A DNA stretch of 64,000 nucleotides, taken from NCBI RefSeq assembly GCF_963666025.1, contig NZ_OY762552.1:1-64000 (forward strand). The letters run 5' to 3'. This DNA comes from an uncultured Methanobacterium sp. (GTDB lineage: Archaea; Methanobacteriota; Methanobacteria; Methanobacteriales; Methanobacteriaceae). A model generated the notes under the pieces. The model did no database searches and had not been told where the DNA came from. It was given only the letters and a program-made list of their open reading frames with translations. Within the stretch, counting starts at the first letter, position 1, and the number at the start of each line of letters is the position of its first letter. Both the position numbers and the translations under genes were made by a program. This document shows, one piece after another, positions 37,236 through 45,960 of this stretch.

Positions 37236-37590
37236 ATTCCCCCTCCCATTATATTTTAAATAAATCTTTTTAATTTAATATTAATTCTTAGTTTTAAGAT
37301 ATATCCTTTAATTTTAGATAAATCCCTCTTTGATAAATCTTTTATTTTTTTATAATACTCTTTTAAAGATATTATCATTTTTCTATTTATTTTCTATTTT
37401 TTCCAGATATGTTCGAAAATAAAACAATATAAGTTTCCATTGAGTTAGTAAGTAAAAAATATCAGCATATATCAATAATTATTTAGAAAACTTTAATATC
37501 AGTAATTTCTAAGAATATTTAGAGTATATTAACAAAATATTTATTGATTTTATTTAAAATATGCTCAGAATTTTAAATTATCCAGCTTAA
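37236..37590. other. Non-coding region before the surface-protein gene
   Basis: Very AT-rich, with TATA-like TTTATTTAAAATA near 37548-37560. No gene is visible. Confidence 0.4.
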
Positions 37591-37606
37591 AGGAGGTGAA
37601 AAGATT
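37591..37606 (+). promoter_or_regulatory. Strong ribosome binding site with ATT start
   Basis: AGGAGGTGA (37591-37599) is followed by AAAG and ATT at 37604. GGAGG to ATT is 7 nt, the ideal spacing. The first TTG in frame is 12 nt further, too far from the site. Confidence 0.6.
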
Positions 37607-39562
37607 CGAAAACAATTGAACAAATCGAAAACCAAAATTATTCTTCCACTCACTCTTTTGACTGTATTTTTATTAATTGGAGGATTGAGCACTGTTTGGG
37701 CCGATTCAAGTATTCTTTATGTGAACAATGCCACTGGAAACGATTCCTGGAATGGTCAAAGCGCAACTTTCAACAGCTCAACTGGTGATGGGCCTAAATT
37801 ATCTATTAAAAACGCTACTGAATCCGTGGATAACAATGGATTGATTAACATTGCCGATGGTTTATACACTGGTGATGATAACACGGGTATTCAAATCAGC
37901 AAAAATTTGACCATTATTGGACAAAGCCAAAGCGGTACCATAATCAATGCACTTAACATGGCTCAAATATTCAGTATCCAATCAGATGTAACCGTTACTA
38001 TCCAGAACCTGACATTGACTGGTGGTGATGCTAATTTTGCTGGGGCCATCCTCAACAGAGGTAATCTTAGTATTGTAGATTGTACCTTCACCAATTCAGC
38101 TGCTGACAGTGCGGGAGCTATCGGGAACCAAGGTGTAATGGATGTCACAGGCAGCACCTTCCAACAAAACACAGCAGATGCTCGTGAGTATGGTGGATAC
38201 GGTGGAGCTATTTTCAACGACAATCTTGGTATTTTAACCATATCCCACAGTACATTCAATGAGAACACAGCATTCCTTTATGGTGGAGCCATTATGAATG
38301 GTGGTACTCTTAATATTTTAGATACCATTTTCAGCAGTAACAATGCTACATACCCTGAATACGGTGTTGGTGGAGCCATCTATAACTACGGTAATCTCAG
38401 CGTTTCAGGCGGTAACTTTACCAGTAACTATGCACCACTTGGTGGGGCTATTTTCCATCAGGGGGATGATTCTAACCCTGTAAATTTAACAGTAAGTAGT
38501 AGCACTTTCACTGAAAACAAAGCAAGTCAGGGTGGAGCTTTCTATATATACGGTGGTGATTCCAATCACAATATCATTGAATTCTGTCGTATTGTTGGAA
38601 ATATAGCAACATCTGGCAGTGCAATTGCCATTCCTTATGGTTCAGTTAATGCCACCAGAAACTGGTGGGGGAATAATGACCCTGAATTCTCCAGTTTAAT
38701 CAGTGGAACATCTGATTACAATCCCTGGATTGTAATGACCCTCACTGCTAACCCATCAACCATCAACAACACTCAGTCCAGCCTGATTACCGCCAGCTTC
38801 AACTACCTCTGGAATGGGAACATACTAACTCCTCTGGATCCCCTACTAGGACATATACCCGATGGAACTCCAGTGAATTTCCAGACTGACCTTGGAACAA
38901 TAGGCAGCAAAAACGTGGATAAAACCACCTTAGGTGGATTTGCAACTGTTACCCTGATTGCCAATGAACTAGCAGGTACTGCCACTCTAAACGCCACCAC
39001 TGACCAGTTAACAATGTATCAACATGTGCTGATAAACCCCACATCCAGTCTCTATCTGAATATAACCCCGAGTAAAACCAACCCTGTTGCCGGTGACACC
39101 GTAACCTACACCCTTAAAGTTGGAAACTACGGACCAGACCCCGCAGAAAATGTGGTTATGACCTACGTGGTACCTGATGGATTGGAATTTGTAGGGGCCA
39201 GTGATGATGTTGGAAACACATGGATCTATGATCCCAGCACCAGAACAATTACCTGGACTCTGGGAACAGTGCCAAAGGGTGATCCCAGCCTGAACCTCAC
39301 TTTACGTGTTCTTAAGGCAGGCAACTTCCTCATCAATCCCCTCCTGAGTACAACAACCTACGATCCAACTCTAAGTACTAACACACACTCACTAAGCATA
39401 TACGCAGCCACAAACCCCACTAACCAGGTTAACGCAGCAACAGTGACAACAGCTAATGAAAATACTGTGGGAATGCAAACCACTGGAGCACCAATTGCAC
39501 CATTGGCCCTTGGAATCATAGTTGTATTGGGTGGACTGTTAACAACACGCCGAAAAAATTAA
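37604..39562 (+). CDS. Surface beta-helix adhesin-like protein with DUF11 domain
   Basis: From ATT 37604 the product has a signal peptide (RKQLNKSKTK, then a long hydrophobic core ending VWADS). Beta-helix repeats with GGAI(F/M/Y)N motifs follow over about residues 90-360. Next come a bacterial Ig-like segment (DGTPVNFQTDLGTIG) and a DUF11 domain (KTNPVAGDTVTYTLKVGN). The tail reads MQTTGAP, a membrane helix, and RRKN. It is an exported adhesin-like protein anchored at its C-terminus. The same tail design occurs at 5279-6277. The conventional start would be TTG 37616. Confidence 0.82.
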   Translation: MRKQLNKSKTKIILPLTLLTVFLLIGGLSTVWADSSILYVNNATGNDSWNGQSATFNSSTGDGPKLSIKNATESVDNNGLINIADGLYTGDDNTGIQISKNLTIIGQSQSGTIINALNMAQIFSIQSDVTVTIQNLTLTGGDANFAGAILNRGNLSIVDCTFTNSAADSAGAIGNQGVMDVTGSTFQQNTADAREYGGYGGAIFNDNLGILTISHSTFNENTAFLYGGAIMNGGTLNILDTIFSSNNATYPEYGVGGAIYNYGNLSVSGGNFTSNYAPLGGAIFHQGDDSNPVNLTVSSSTFTENKASQGGAFYIYGGDSNHNIIEFCRIVGNIATSGSAIAIPYGSVNATRNWWGNNDPEFSSLISGTSDYNPWIVMTLTANPSTINNTQSSLITASFNYLWNGNILTPLDPLLGHIPDGTPVNFQTDLGTIGSKNVDKTTLGGFATVTLIANELAGTATLNATTDQLTMYQHVLINPTSSLYLNITPSKTNPVAGDTVTYTLKVGNYGPDPAENVVMTYVVPDGLEFVGASDDVGNTWIYDPSTRTITWTLGTVPKGDPSLNLTLRVLKAGNFLINPLLSTTTYDPTLSTNTHSLSIYAATNPTNQVNAATVTTANENTVGMQTTGAPIAPLALGIIVVLGGLLTTRRKN

Positions 39563-39828
39563 TCCATTTTTCTTTTTTTATTTTATTTAGCAAATTAAGC
39601 ATTTATAGCACATTATTTATATTATTACTAATATATTATTTTATATGACATATATTTACTAAAATGAGAAGTATTATAACCTTTTAACAAACTGATTAGG
39701 GGTATGGAGTAACTATAAATCCTCTTAAGGTATAATTATTTAAAGAAATACAAAAATTAGAATGAAATAATACAGAACCATATAAAGAGTTTACGAAACG
39801 ATAATTACCTTTAAAAGAGGGATCTAAA

Positions 39829-40146
39829 ATGAGTGAATGGACTGAAGTTAAAAGAGATGAAGATGAAATTGAAAAACCCACCTTCTGGGAACCGGAAGCC
39901 GCAGGTGAATCGTTACAGGGCAAATATATAGACCTGGAAGAGAATGTCGGCAAGTTTAAAAGCAACCTTTACACCATCCGAACCACTGAAGGTGAAATAA
40001 AGATATGGGGCTGTACTGTCCTGGATGATTTAATGAAAAAGGTGGACCTAAATAATGAAGTCCGCATAACATTCAATGGCAAACAACCATCAAAAAGTGG
40101 TAAAAACCCATGGAAGGATTTTAAAGTTGAGTATAAAGCACTTTAA
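39829..40146 (+). CDS. Small OB-fold-like protein of unknown function
   Basis: The 105-residue acidic/basic protein (EPEAAGESLQGKYIDLEENV, NLYTIRTTEGEIKIWGCTVLDDLM, then a strand-rich end FKVEYKAL) reads as a single beta barrel of the OB type. In archaea and phages such small proteins often bind single-stranded DNA, but no specific motif proves it. GAGGG lies 7 nt before the ATG. It is monocistronic, facing the Roadblock operon. Confidence 0.5.
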   Translation: MSEWTEVKRDEDEIEKPTFWEPEAAGESLQGKYIDLEENVGKFKSNLYTIRTTEGEIKIWGCTVLDDLMKKVDLNNEVRITFNGKQPSKSGKNPWKDFKVEYKAL

Positions 40147-40343
40147 GCCATATAAATTAAAAGAAGGAAATAAGTACTATGGAATATAATTATTAGAAAT
40201 ATAATTGTCTGGGGAGATAATTAAAAATAAAACAGATAATTGCACCTGAAAATAGGGAAGACAATTAACTTACTCTCTTATCAAGGCATAAAAAGAGAGA
40301 TTAATTAACAAATTAAAATAAGTTAATGGGGAATAATATACAC

Positions 40344-40733
40344 TTAATCCATATATGCTTCCTGTATTATATGGAATATCTTCTCTACAGCTCTTTTCAT
40401 TTTCAAAAAGACCATACCCAGGTTGGCATTAGATTCAACTGCACAGACCAGAGCAACCAGTGAAGAACCCATAATAACAATTTGTAATTTCTCACCGGTT
40501 ATGAGTAGTCTTTCCAGGTGGTCATCACCAATATCATCTAGTGTTTTATCTCCAATATTGATTAATGAAGCAGCCATAGCTGCAATTATATGATTTTTCA
40601 CATGAGGATTGCTGGAAGTCATGATCAAACCATCTTTCCGGATGACATATGACTCCAAAATATCACTTTTATACTCCATTTCATGGAGAACCTCATTGAT
40701 CTGTTCGGAAATAGGTTTCATAAGACATTCCAT
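40344..40733 (-). CDS. Roadblock/LC7-domain protein (copy 4)
   Basis: The 129-residue protein is one Roadblock/LC7 domain: INEVLHEMEYKSDILESYVIRKDGLIMTSS in parts, an alanine-rich AAMAASLINIG helix, HLERLLITGEKLQIVIMGSS, and an ANLGMVFLKMKRAVEKI terminal helix. In bacteria the Roadblock protein MglB is the GAP of the small GTPase MglA. This is the last gene of a five-gene operon that includes such a GTPase. Start ATG 40733 or 40721; neither has a strong binding site. Confidence 0.82.
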   Translation of the reverse strand: MECLMKPISEQINEVLHEMEYKSDILESYVIRKDGLIMTSSNPHVKNHIIAAMAASLINIGDKTLDDIGDDHLERLLITGEKLQIVIMGSSLVALVCAVESNANLGMVFLKMKRAVEKIFHIIQEAYMD

Positions 40734-40818
40734 TTTAATTTAAATATTTAACTACTGATCTTATTTGTTATCTATAATGAACAAATTTATTAGTTTTTAT
40801 TTAAAATTATCAACTTTC

Positions 40819-41169
40819 TTATTTGTTATTAACAAAATCGCCAATGGCCTTCTTTAACATTACTCTTATCATTCCAATATTAGCATTATTTTCAGTTAAA
40901 ACGATTATAACATGGCCAACACCAAATTCATCTATCACAATTTTACCGTTGTCAGTTTCAACAATCAACTGCTCTAGGTCGCCATAACTGACGCTTTTAG
41001 TGAGCTCTCGCACTGCTCCCAATGCTGCAACAGTACTGGCGCTTAAAATTGAACTTTTTCGGTCCACCTTACCAACAGGAATACCATCTAAACCAGCCAC
41101 AAGGGAATCCTTAACACCCCTAATTCTGTTAATACTAATTAAAACATCTTCATAGTTTTGAACAGTCAT
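40819..41169 (-). CDS. Roadblock/LC7-domain protein (copy 3)
   Basis: The ~116-residue protein has the Roadblock fold: DVLISINRIRGVKDSLVAGLDGIP, SASTVAALGAVRELTKS, LEQLIVETDNGKIVIDEFGVGHVIIV, NANIGMIRVMLKKAIG. It is the most divergent of the four. I chose ATG 41169 behind GGCGGG rather than the longer frame to 41223, which overlaps the spacer. It starts 40 bp after the GTPase gene, so it is probably its direct partner. Confidence 0.8.
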   Translation of the reverse strand: MTVQNYEDVLISINRIRGVKDSLVAGLDGIPVGKVDRKSSILSASTVAALGAVRELTKSVSYGDLEQLIVETDNGKIVIDEFGVGHVIIVLTENNANIGMIRVMLKKAIGDFVNNK

Positions 41170-41209
41170 TATACCCGCCTGTTGACCTATTTTATTAAAA
41201 TAATATGTT

Positions 41210-41716
41210 TTACTTATTTTCACTCTTGATTATGTCTTGGATGAGGTTATCCATAAAGCTGGACAGGTTATCATCATTCAATGCTGAAGTGTTCCATATG
41301 GTAATTTCTTCAGGAAGTTTCAGTTGTTTACGGATGAAATCTGTGCTAAGTTTAGAAATATCTTCTTTATTAGCTGCAACCACGTATGGTACATTGTAAC
41401 TTTCTATGAATTTAACTAGTTCATAATCAACCGGAGTTATCCCCACGGTAGAATCTATTAGTAATATTGCTCCATCCATTCCTGTGGCCAGTGTTTCCCA
41501 CATGAAAGAGAATCTTCTGTGACCTGGACTGGCAAAAAGATGTATTAAGATACCGTGTTGTTCAATTTGGACAAAATCAAAACTGGTGGTTATGCTTTCA
41601 AATTCACCTTTAAGAAAAAGTTCCTGTCCACTTAATCTCTCTACAAAAGTGGTTTTACCGGCATTTAAAGCGCCGAAAACCACTATTTTGAGACTATCCT
41701 TTGATATTTGTTCCAT
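41210..41716 (-). CDS. Small Ras-like GTPase (MglA/archaeal type)
   Basis: The 168-residue protein has the G motifs: G1 FGALNAGKTTF (residues ~14-24), G3 region FASPGHRRF, G4 AANKEDI (NKxD) and G5 NTSALND. In the G3 region the usual DxxG Asp is replaced (ASPG), as in the GTPGQ-type archaeal and MglA-like proteins. It should switch between GTP and GDP, with the neighbouring Roadblock proteins as likely GAPs or scaffolds. No lipid anchor is visible. GGGTGA precedes the ATG. Confidence 0.85.
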   Translation of the reverse strand: MEQISKDSLKIVVFGALNAGKTTFVERLSGQELFLKGEFESITTSFDFVQIEQHGILIHLFASPGHRRFSFMWETLATGMDGAILLIDSTVGITPVDYELVKFIESYNVPYVVAANKEDISKLSTDFIRKQLKLPEEITIWNTSALNDDNLSSFMDNLIQDIIKSENK

Positions 41717-41763
41717 TATTCACCCGAAACTCTTCTTAAGACATGTTTCAAGATAGATATTAT

Positions 41764-42276
41764 TTAAAGTGAATTAAGGGCAATTTTACAGTTACCATCT
41801 TTATGCTCTATATTATCAATTATGAAGGATTCTCCAGTAACTTCCTCCATTAAAGCAGCTCCTACCAGAGCCATGGGGCATCCAATGTGACGTGGAACAT
41901 CATTTTCTGCCAGGTAGTCTGTGTAATGATGAGCTTTGCAGTTGGTAACAGTCATCTCTAGTTTTTCATCGGTTACATTATATTCCAGGTTTTCAGCAAC
42001 GTTGAAACGTCCAATGAGATATCGGTCATAGAACTCCATTGCAGTTGGTGTGGTGCTGATATCCTTTTCTTCTCCCAGCATTTCTGATCCAACTTTAACC
42101 AGCTTCCACAGATCTTCTCCAAAAGCCCGTGTAACTCCACCGGAACCCTGTCCAGAAACTTTCCAGAGACCTTTAGTTAATCCCATTAATGATGCTAAAT
42201 ATACTGTGTTTAAAGGGTCAACCTGATCTCGAAGCATAGCTGCTAGTGTGTCGCCTTTTTTTATTCCTTCTGCCAT
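41764..42276 (-). CDS. V4R-like (hydrocarbon-binding) domain protein, copy B
   Basis: The 170-residue protein has a helical N-terminus (NTVYLASLMGLTKGLWKVSGQGSGGVTRAFGEDLW in parts) and a C-terminal half HIGCPMALVGAALMEEVTGESFIIDNIEH, ending GNCKIAL. This resembles V4R domains, which bind small hydrophobic or haem-like ligands and share their fold with the Bet3 subunits of TRAPP. It lies between Roadblock copy 2 (21 bp) and the GTPase (47 bp). Copy A at 43261 is about 88% identical. Confidence 0.7.
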   Translation of the reverse strand: MAEGIKKGDTLAAMLRDQVDPLNTVYLASLMGLTKGLWKVSGQGSGGVTRAFGEDLWKLVKVGSEMLGEEKDISTTPTAMEFYDRYLIGRFNVAENLEYNVTDEKLEMTVTNCKAHHYTDYLAENDVPRHIGCPMALVGAALMEEVTGESFIIDNIEHKDGNCKIALNSL

Positions 42277-42297
42277 ATGAAACTCCTCATTAGATTC

Positions 42298-42672
42298 TTA
42301 TTGATTCATTACTTCTTTTACTTTCTCGGATGTTCTTTCCAGTTCCAGAAGGGCTAAACCCAGATTTACTTCTGCTGGGGATAAAGCGGCCAGTACTGCT
42401 TTTTCTCCGGCATGGGCTAAAATTGCTTTTCCAGATGCACCATCTATTACTACCTGGTTAAGATCTCCTCTTTCCAGTTCATCACATGTTCTCTGTGATG
42501 TACCTACCATTGCCGCAGCCATTGCTGCTACACGTTTTTCATCAGTGTTACCTGGAAGGGATGAAGCAATCATTAAACCATCAGGCCTTAAAACTGCCAC
42601 ACCACTAATATCGCCTGGAGCACGTTCCAGAAGCTCATTTAATAAACCACCAATATCTTCTCTTAAACCCAT
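42298..42672 (-). CDS. Roadblock/LC7-domain protein (copy 2)
   Basis: The 124-residue Roadblock domain protein reads GLREDIGGLLNELLERAPGDISGVAVLRPDGLMIASSLPG, AAMAAAMVGTSQRTCDELERGDLNQVVIDGASGKAILAHAG, then LGLALLELERTSEKV, each in segments. It differs from copy 1 at only two residues. GGAGGTGTG precedes the ATG. It is the first gene of the operon with V4R-B, the GTPase and Roadblock copies 3 and 4. A 150-nt leader carries the inverted-repeat element at 42824. Confidence 0.85.
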   Translation of the reverse strand: MGLREDIGGLLNELLERAPGDISGVAVLRPDGLMIASSLPGNTDEKRVAAMAAAMVGTSQRTCDELERGDLNQVVIDGASGKAILAHAGEKAVLAALSPAEVNLGLALLELERTSEKVKEVMNQ

Positions 42673-42823
42673 AAAAACACACCTCCATTTTCTAAAGAAT
42701 TCATTTATGAGGCATGATCGAAATATGATCGATTAATTGCCTCTTAGTAATACTGTTATCTTCTGATATCATTTAAAAAAATGATTGTAAAGTGATTTTG
42801 TGTTATAAGCATAACCACAGCAT

Positions 42824-42851
42824 TGTGCATTTACACAAAAGTTAAATAATA
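42824..42851 (-). promoter_or_regulatory. Inverted-repeat promoter element of the Roadblock-2 operon
   Basis: TGTGCATTTACACA (TGTG-N6-CACA) is followed by an AT-rich TTAAATAA that reads as a TATA box for the minus strand. The same arrangement occurs at 44313. The element lies about 152 bp upstream of the ATG, so a long leader is implied. Confidence 0.55.
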
Positions 42852-43260
42852 AGACAGACTCAGAAGTTGATTTAACGCTGAAAGCATCAGATTAAGAACA
42901 TAAAGGTCTTGGTTTAACCAGAAATATTTTGAAAGGATAACCAGTAATAACTATAAAATTTGGAAAATCCCCAAAAATTGGATATATGTTAAACTACTGC
43001 ATGTGTTGGAAATTTCATTATCAATATTTTTTTCAAATAGCTTCAAAATAATATTAAGATATTATATTCAAGATACCCAAATTAAATAAAATTAATAACT
43101 TTAATTTCAAAAGAAGGATTATAAGGGGTTTCTTAATACATTAATATTGTTGATAAAATTAGCATTAATATGAAAAGAAATACCGCCATTAATCCATAAT
43201 ACCTTTTGATATTTTGTTCCTTTCACCAGAAATTATCTTTTATACATGTCTCAAGATCAT
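42852..43260. other. Non-coding region between the two Roadblock-V4R cassettes
   Basis: About 400 bp of AT-rich sequence without a gene or clear repeat. It separates the end of the second cassette from the promoter of the first. Confidence 0.4.
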
Positions 43261-43773
43261 CTAAAGTGAATTGAGAACAAGTTTACAATTATCATCCTTA
43301 TGTTCTATATTATCAATTATGAAGGATTCTCCTGTAACTTCTTCCATTAAAGCTGCAGCAATCATGGCCATGGGGCATCCAATGTGACGTGGAACATCAT
43401 TTTCTGCCAGGTAGTCTGTGTAATGATGAATATTACAGTTGGTAACAGTCATCTCTAGTTTTTCATCAGTTACATCATATTCCAGGTTTTCAGCAATGTT
43501 AAAACGTCCAATGAGATATCGGTCATAGAACTCCATTGCAGTTGGTGTGGTGCTGATATCCTTTTCTTCTCCCAGCATTTCTGATCCAACTTTACATAAA
43601 TGCCATAGATCTTCTCCAAAAGCCCGGGTAACTCCACCGGAACCCTGTCCAGAAACCTTCCAGAGACCCTTAGTTAATCCCATTAAAGATGCAAGATATA
43701 CAGTGTTTAATGGTTCATTCTGTTCTTTAAGTAAAGCTGTTAGTGTTTCGCCTTCTTTGATTCCTTCTGCCAT
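43261..43773 (-). CDS. V4R-like (hydrocarbon-binding) domain protein, copy A
   Basis: The 170-residue paralog of the protein at 41764 has the same core. The N-terminal ~20 residues, WHLCKVGSEML (WKLVKVGSEML in copy B), MAMIAAALMEE and the last residues differ, while the middle is nearly unchanged at DNA level. It follows Roadblock copy 1 by 25 bp and forms a two-gene operon without its own GTPase. The extra Cys in WHLCK could change ligand choice. Confidence 0.7.
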   Translation of the reverse strand: MAEGIKEGETLTALLKEQNEPLNTVYLASLMGLTKGLWKVSGQGSGGVTRAFGEDLWHLCKVGSEMLGEEKDISTTPTAMEFYDRYLIGRFNIAENLEYDVTDEKLEMTVTNCNIHHYTDYLAENDVPRHIGCPMAMIAAALMEEVTGESFIIDNIEHKDDNCKLVLNSL

Positions 43774-43798
43774 ATGAAACTCCTCATTTTTAGATTTT

Positions 43799-44173
43799 TT
43801 ATTGATTCATTACTTCTTTTACTTTTTCGGCTGTTCTTTCCAGTTCCAGAAGGGCTAATCCCAGGTTTACTTCTGCAGGCGATAGGGCGGCCAGTACTGC
43901 TTTTTCTCCGGCATGGGCTAAAATTGCTTTTCCAGATGCACCATCTATTACTACCTGGTTAAGATCTCCTCTTTCCAGTTCATCACATGTTCTCTGTGAT
44001 GTACCTACCATTGCCGCAGCCATTGCTGCTACACGTTTTTCATCAGTGTTACCTGGAAGGGATGAAGCAATCATTAAACCATCAGGCCTTAAAACTGCCA
44101 CACCACTAATATCACCAGGAGCACGCTCCAAAAGCTCATTTAAAAAACCACCAATATCTTCTCTTAAACCCAT
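43799..44173 (-). CDS. Roadblock/LC7-domain protein (copy 1)
   Basis: The 124-residue Roadblock protein differs from copy 2 only at GGFLNELL (GGLLNELL) and ERTAEK (ERTSEK); most of the DNA is identical. It heads the second cassette, with V4R-A 25 bp downstream. It may compete with copy 2 for the same GTPase. A GGAGAGTGTATTGTT segment precedes the ATG. The promoter element at 44313 is shared with copy 2. Confidence 0.85.
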   Translation of the reverse strand: MGLREDIGGFLNELLERAPGDISGVAVLRPDGLMIASSLPGNTDEKRVAAMAAAMVGTSQRTCDELERGDLNQVVIDGASGKAILAHAGEKAVLAALSPAEVNLGLALLELERTAEKVKEVMNQ

Positions 44174-44312
44174 AACAATACACTCTCCTAATGTCCATCA
44201 CAACTACTAATTTTTACACTACATCAATATTATAATAACGTTAATTTATATTCCAGTTAAAACGAAAAAGAATAGTATAATATGATTTTACATTAAAAAA
44301 TAATAACACCCA

Positions 44313-44340
44313 TGTGCATTTACACAATACTTAAATAACA
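44313..44340 (-). promoter_or_regulatory. Inverted-repeat promoter element of the Roadblock-1 operon
   Basis: TGTGCATTTACACA again, followed by CTTAAATAACA. Over 28 bp it matches the element at 42824 with only a few differences. It lies about 140 bp upstream of the Roadblock-1 ATG, in the gap shared with the divergent ribbon-helix-helix gene. The rest of 44174-44624 is non-coding. Confidence 0.55.
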
Positions 44341-44624
44341 GTAATAACTAAATTTTAATTTTATTATTAAAATTAATTTGATTAACATTAGGGAACCATA
44401 TTAACAAATTGATAACCGTGCAAATCTTTGTTGAAATGGTTATTATGGCATTAATATTAATAAAAAGTAGTTACTAATTGTAGTATGTAAATTCATAATA
44501 TTTTATGTGATGAAATAAGATTTGATTATAATTTTAGATAACTTAAAGATAACTTTAGATAATAGCTTTAGATACATCTTAAAATAATAGTGTTAACCTT
44601 TTTCACAAAATTGTAGGAAATGAA

Positions 44625-45215
44625 ATGATAAACCCCGCAACCCCACAGAAAAGAGTCACAGTGTCAGTCAACGTTGATCTTGATCTACAATTCAGGAAAT
44701 TAGCATCACAAACTTATAAGTTTGAGAAAGGATGGTACAGTAAAGCAATGGCTGAAGCAATGGCTATGTGGATGAAAAATAGTGAACTAAATTTATTAGA
44801 TGATGGTATTACTCCTATGGTCCGTATGGAGGGTTTTAGGTTATGGGAAACGTTAAAGAGAAATAATAATCTCAATTCAAATCAGGAATTAGGTCCAGAT
44901 TCTTTGGATACTATCTGTAATGTTTTCACCAATGAATCACCTTTTATCGAGGATATTGAGTACAGTTTTCATGATGATAACTTACTGGTCAACATGGATA
45001 CCCCAATTATAACCAAAAACAAAGATTATTTCATGATGGAGGATCTCATCGATAAATGTAGTGTTCCAGTAATAGTTCTATTTAGAGCAGGAATTGAAGA
45101 TATAACCAAGGAAAAATACAAAATTGACTATTTAAAACTTGGAAAATCAAGCCAAGTGCAATTTAAAAAAGTTAATTCCCTGAAATCTTCTAAACAATCC
45201 ATTGAAATTTTATAA
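44625..45215 (+). CDS. Ribbon-helix-helix-like DNA-binding protein
   Basis: The 196-residue protein begins with a ribbon-helix-helix-like segment (KRVTVSVNVDLDLQFRKLASQ, then a second helix KAMAEAMAMWM, residues ~9-55). The remaining ~140 residues are mixed alpha/beta of unknown type, perhaps a sensor domain. It is transcribed divergently from the Roadblock-1 cassette, so it may bind the TGTG-N6-CACA elements; that is inference. GGAAATGAA lies just before the ATG. Confidence 0.6.
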   Translation: MINPATPQKRVTVSVNVDLDLQFRKLASQTYKFEKGWYSKAMAEAMAMWMKNSELNLLDDGITPMVRMEGFRLWETLKRNNNLNSNQELGPDSLDTICNVFTNESPFIEDIEYSFHDDNLLVNMDTPIITKNKDYFMMEDLIDKCSVPVIVLFRAGIEDITKEKYKIDYLKLGKSSQVQFKKVNSLKSSKQSIEIL

Positions 45216-45414
45216 AAAAAACGATAAAATACAGTTCTATTTAGCTTTTTAATTTAGATATTTCAATAATTTATGATTCCAGATGGAATTCATAACCCAT
45301 CTGAAGCTTTATTTAGTTTAGATAGTTTCAATAACTCTAATTTTAAATTTTTATTAAGATAACCAAGTGTGGGAAAAATTAAAGTAAATTCCACAGTTGA
45401 AAATTTTGAGATAA

Positions 45415-45423
45415 ACTATAAAC
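45415..45423 (+). promoter_or_regulatory. TATA-like box of the DUF488 gene
   Basis: ACTATAAAC is centred ~29 bp before ATG 45448, and no Shine-Dalgarno sequence is present, so a leaderless transcript is likely. Confidence 0.35.
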
Positions 45424-45447
45424 CAGTGGATATACAGTTAATATCAC

Positions 45448-45930
45448 ATGAGTACTAAAATATTCACCATTGGCCATAGCAACCATCCGTTCTCTCGTTT
45501 TATGGAATTAATACAGAAACAGGATATCAAGATGGTGGTGGATGTTCGAACCCGGCCATACAGTAAATACACACCTTACTACAGTAGGAAACCTTTAGAA
45601 GAAGGATTGAAAGAGTATCAGGTTAAGTACGTTTATTTAGGGAATAAGATTGGAGGAAAGCCAGATGATGCCAAGTTCTACCATGATGGCCAACTCCTTT
45701 ACCACCTTCTGGAAGCGGATGAAAAGTACCAGGAAGGACTGAAAATACTCCTGGAGCTTGCTCGGGATAATCGAATTGTTGTTATGTGCAGTGAAGAGGA
45801 TCCATACCACTGTCACCGCCACCACCTCATCAGCCAATCTTTACTTAAAAACAACTTCCAAATAACTCATATAAGAGGTGATGGTAATCTGGAGAAAGTT
45901 AGAAATGATTACCAGACCAGATTATTTTAG
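45448..45930 (+). CDS. DUF488-family protein
   Basis: The 160-residue protein matches DUF488: FTIGHSNHPFSRFMELI, VVDVRTRPYSKYTPYYS, LGNKIGGKPDD, and VVMCSEEDPYHCHRHHLIS with conserved Cys and His residues. Family members are small enzymes of unknown reaction found widely in prokaryotes. It is a single gene, followed by a repeat-rich spacer before the helicase gene. Confidence 0.88.
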   Translation: MSTKIFTIGHSNHPFSRFMELIQKQDIKMVVDVRTRPYSKYTPYYSRKPLEEGLKEYQVKYVYLGNKIGGKPDDAKFYHDGQLLYHLLEADEKYQEGLKILLELARDNRIVVMCSEEDPYHCHRHHLISQSLLKNNFQITHIRGDGNLEKVRNDYQTRLF

Positions 45931-45960
45931 AAGAAGATAATGATAAATCGTTTTTAAAGG

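Noticed and set aside
41170..41223. Longer N-terminus for the third Roadblock protein
   Set aside because: The extra 18 codons lie in the spacer after the GTPase gene and lack a ribosome binding site, whereas GGCGGG directly precedes ATG 41169.
45547..45570. tRNA-like GTTCGAACCC
   Set aside because: It lies inside the coding frame of the DUF488 gene and has no cloverleaf around it.
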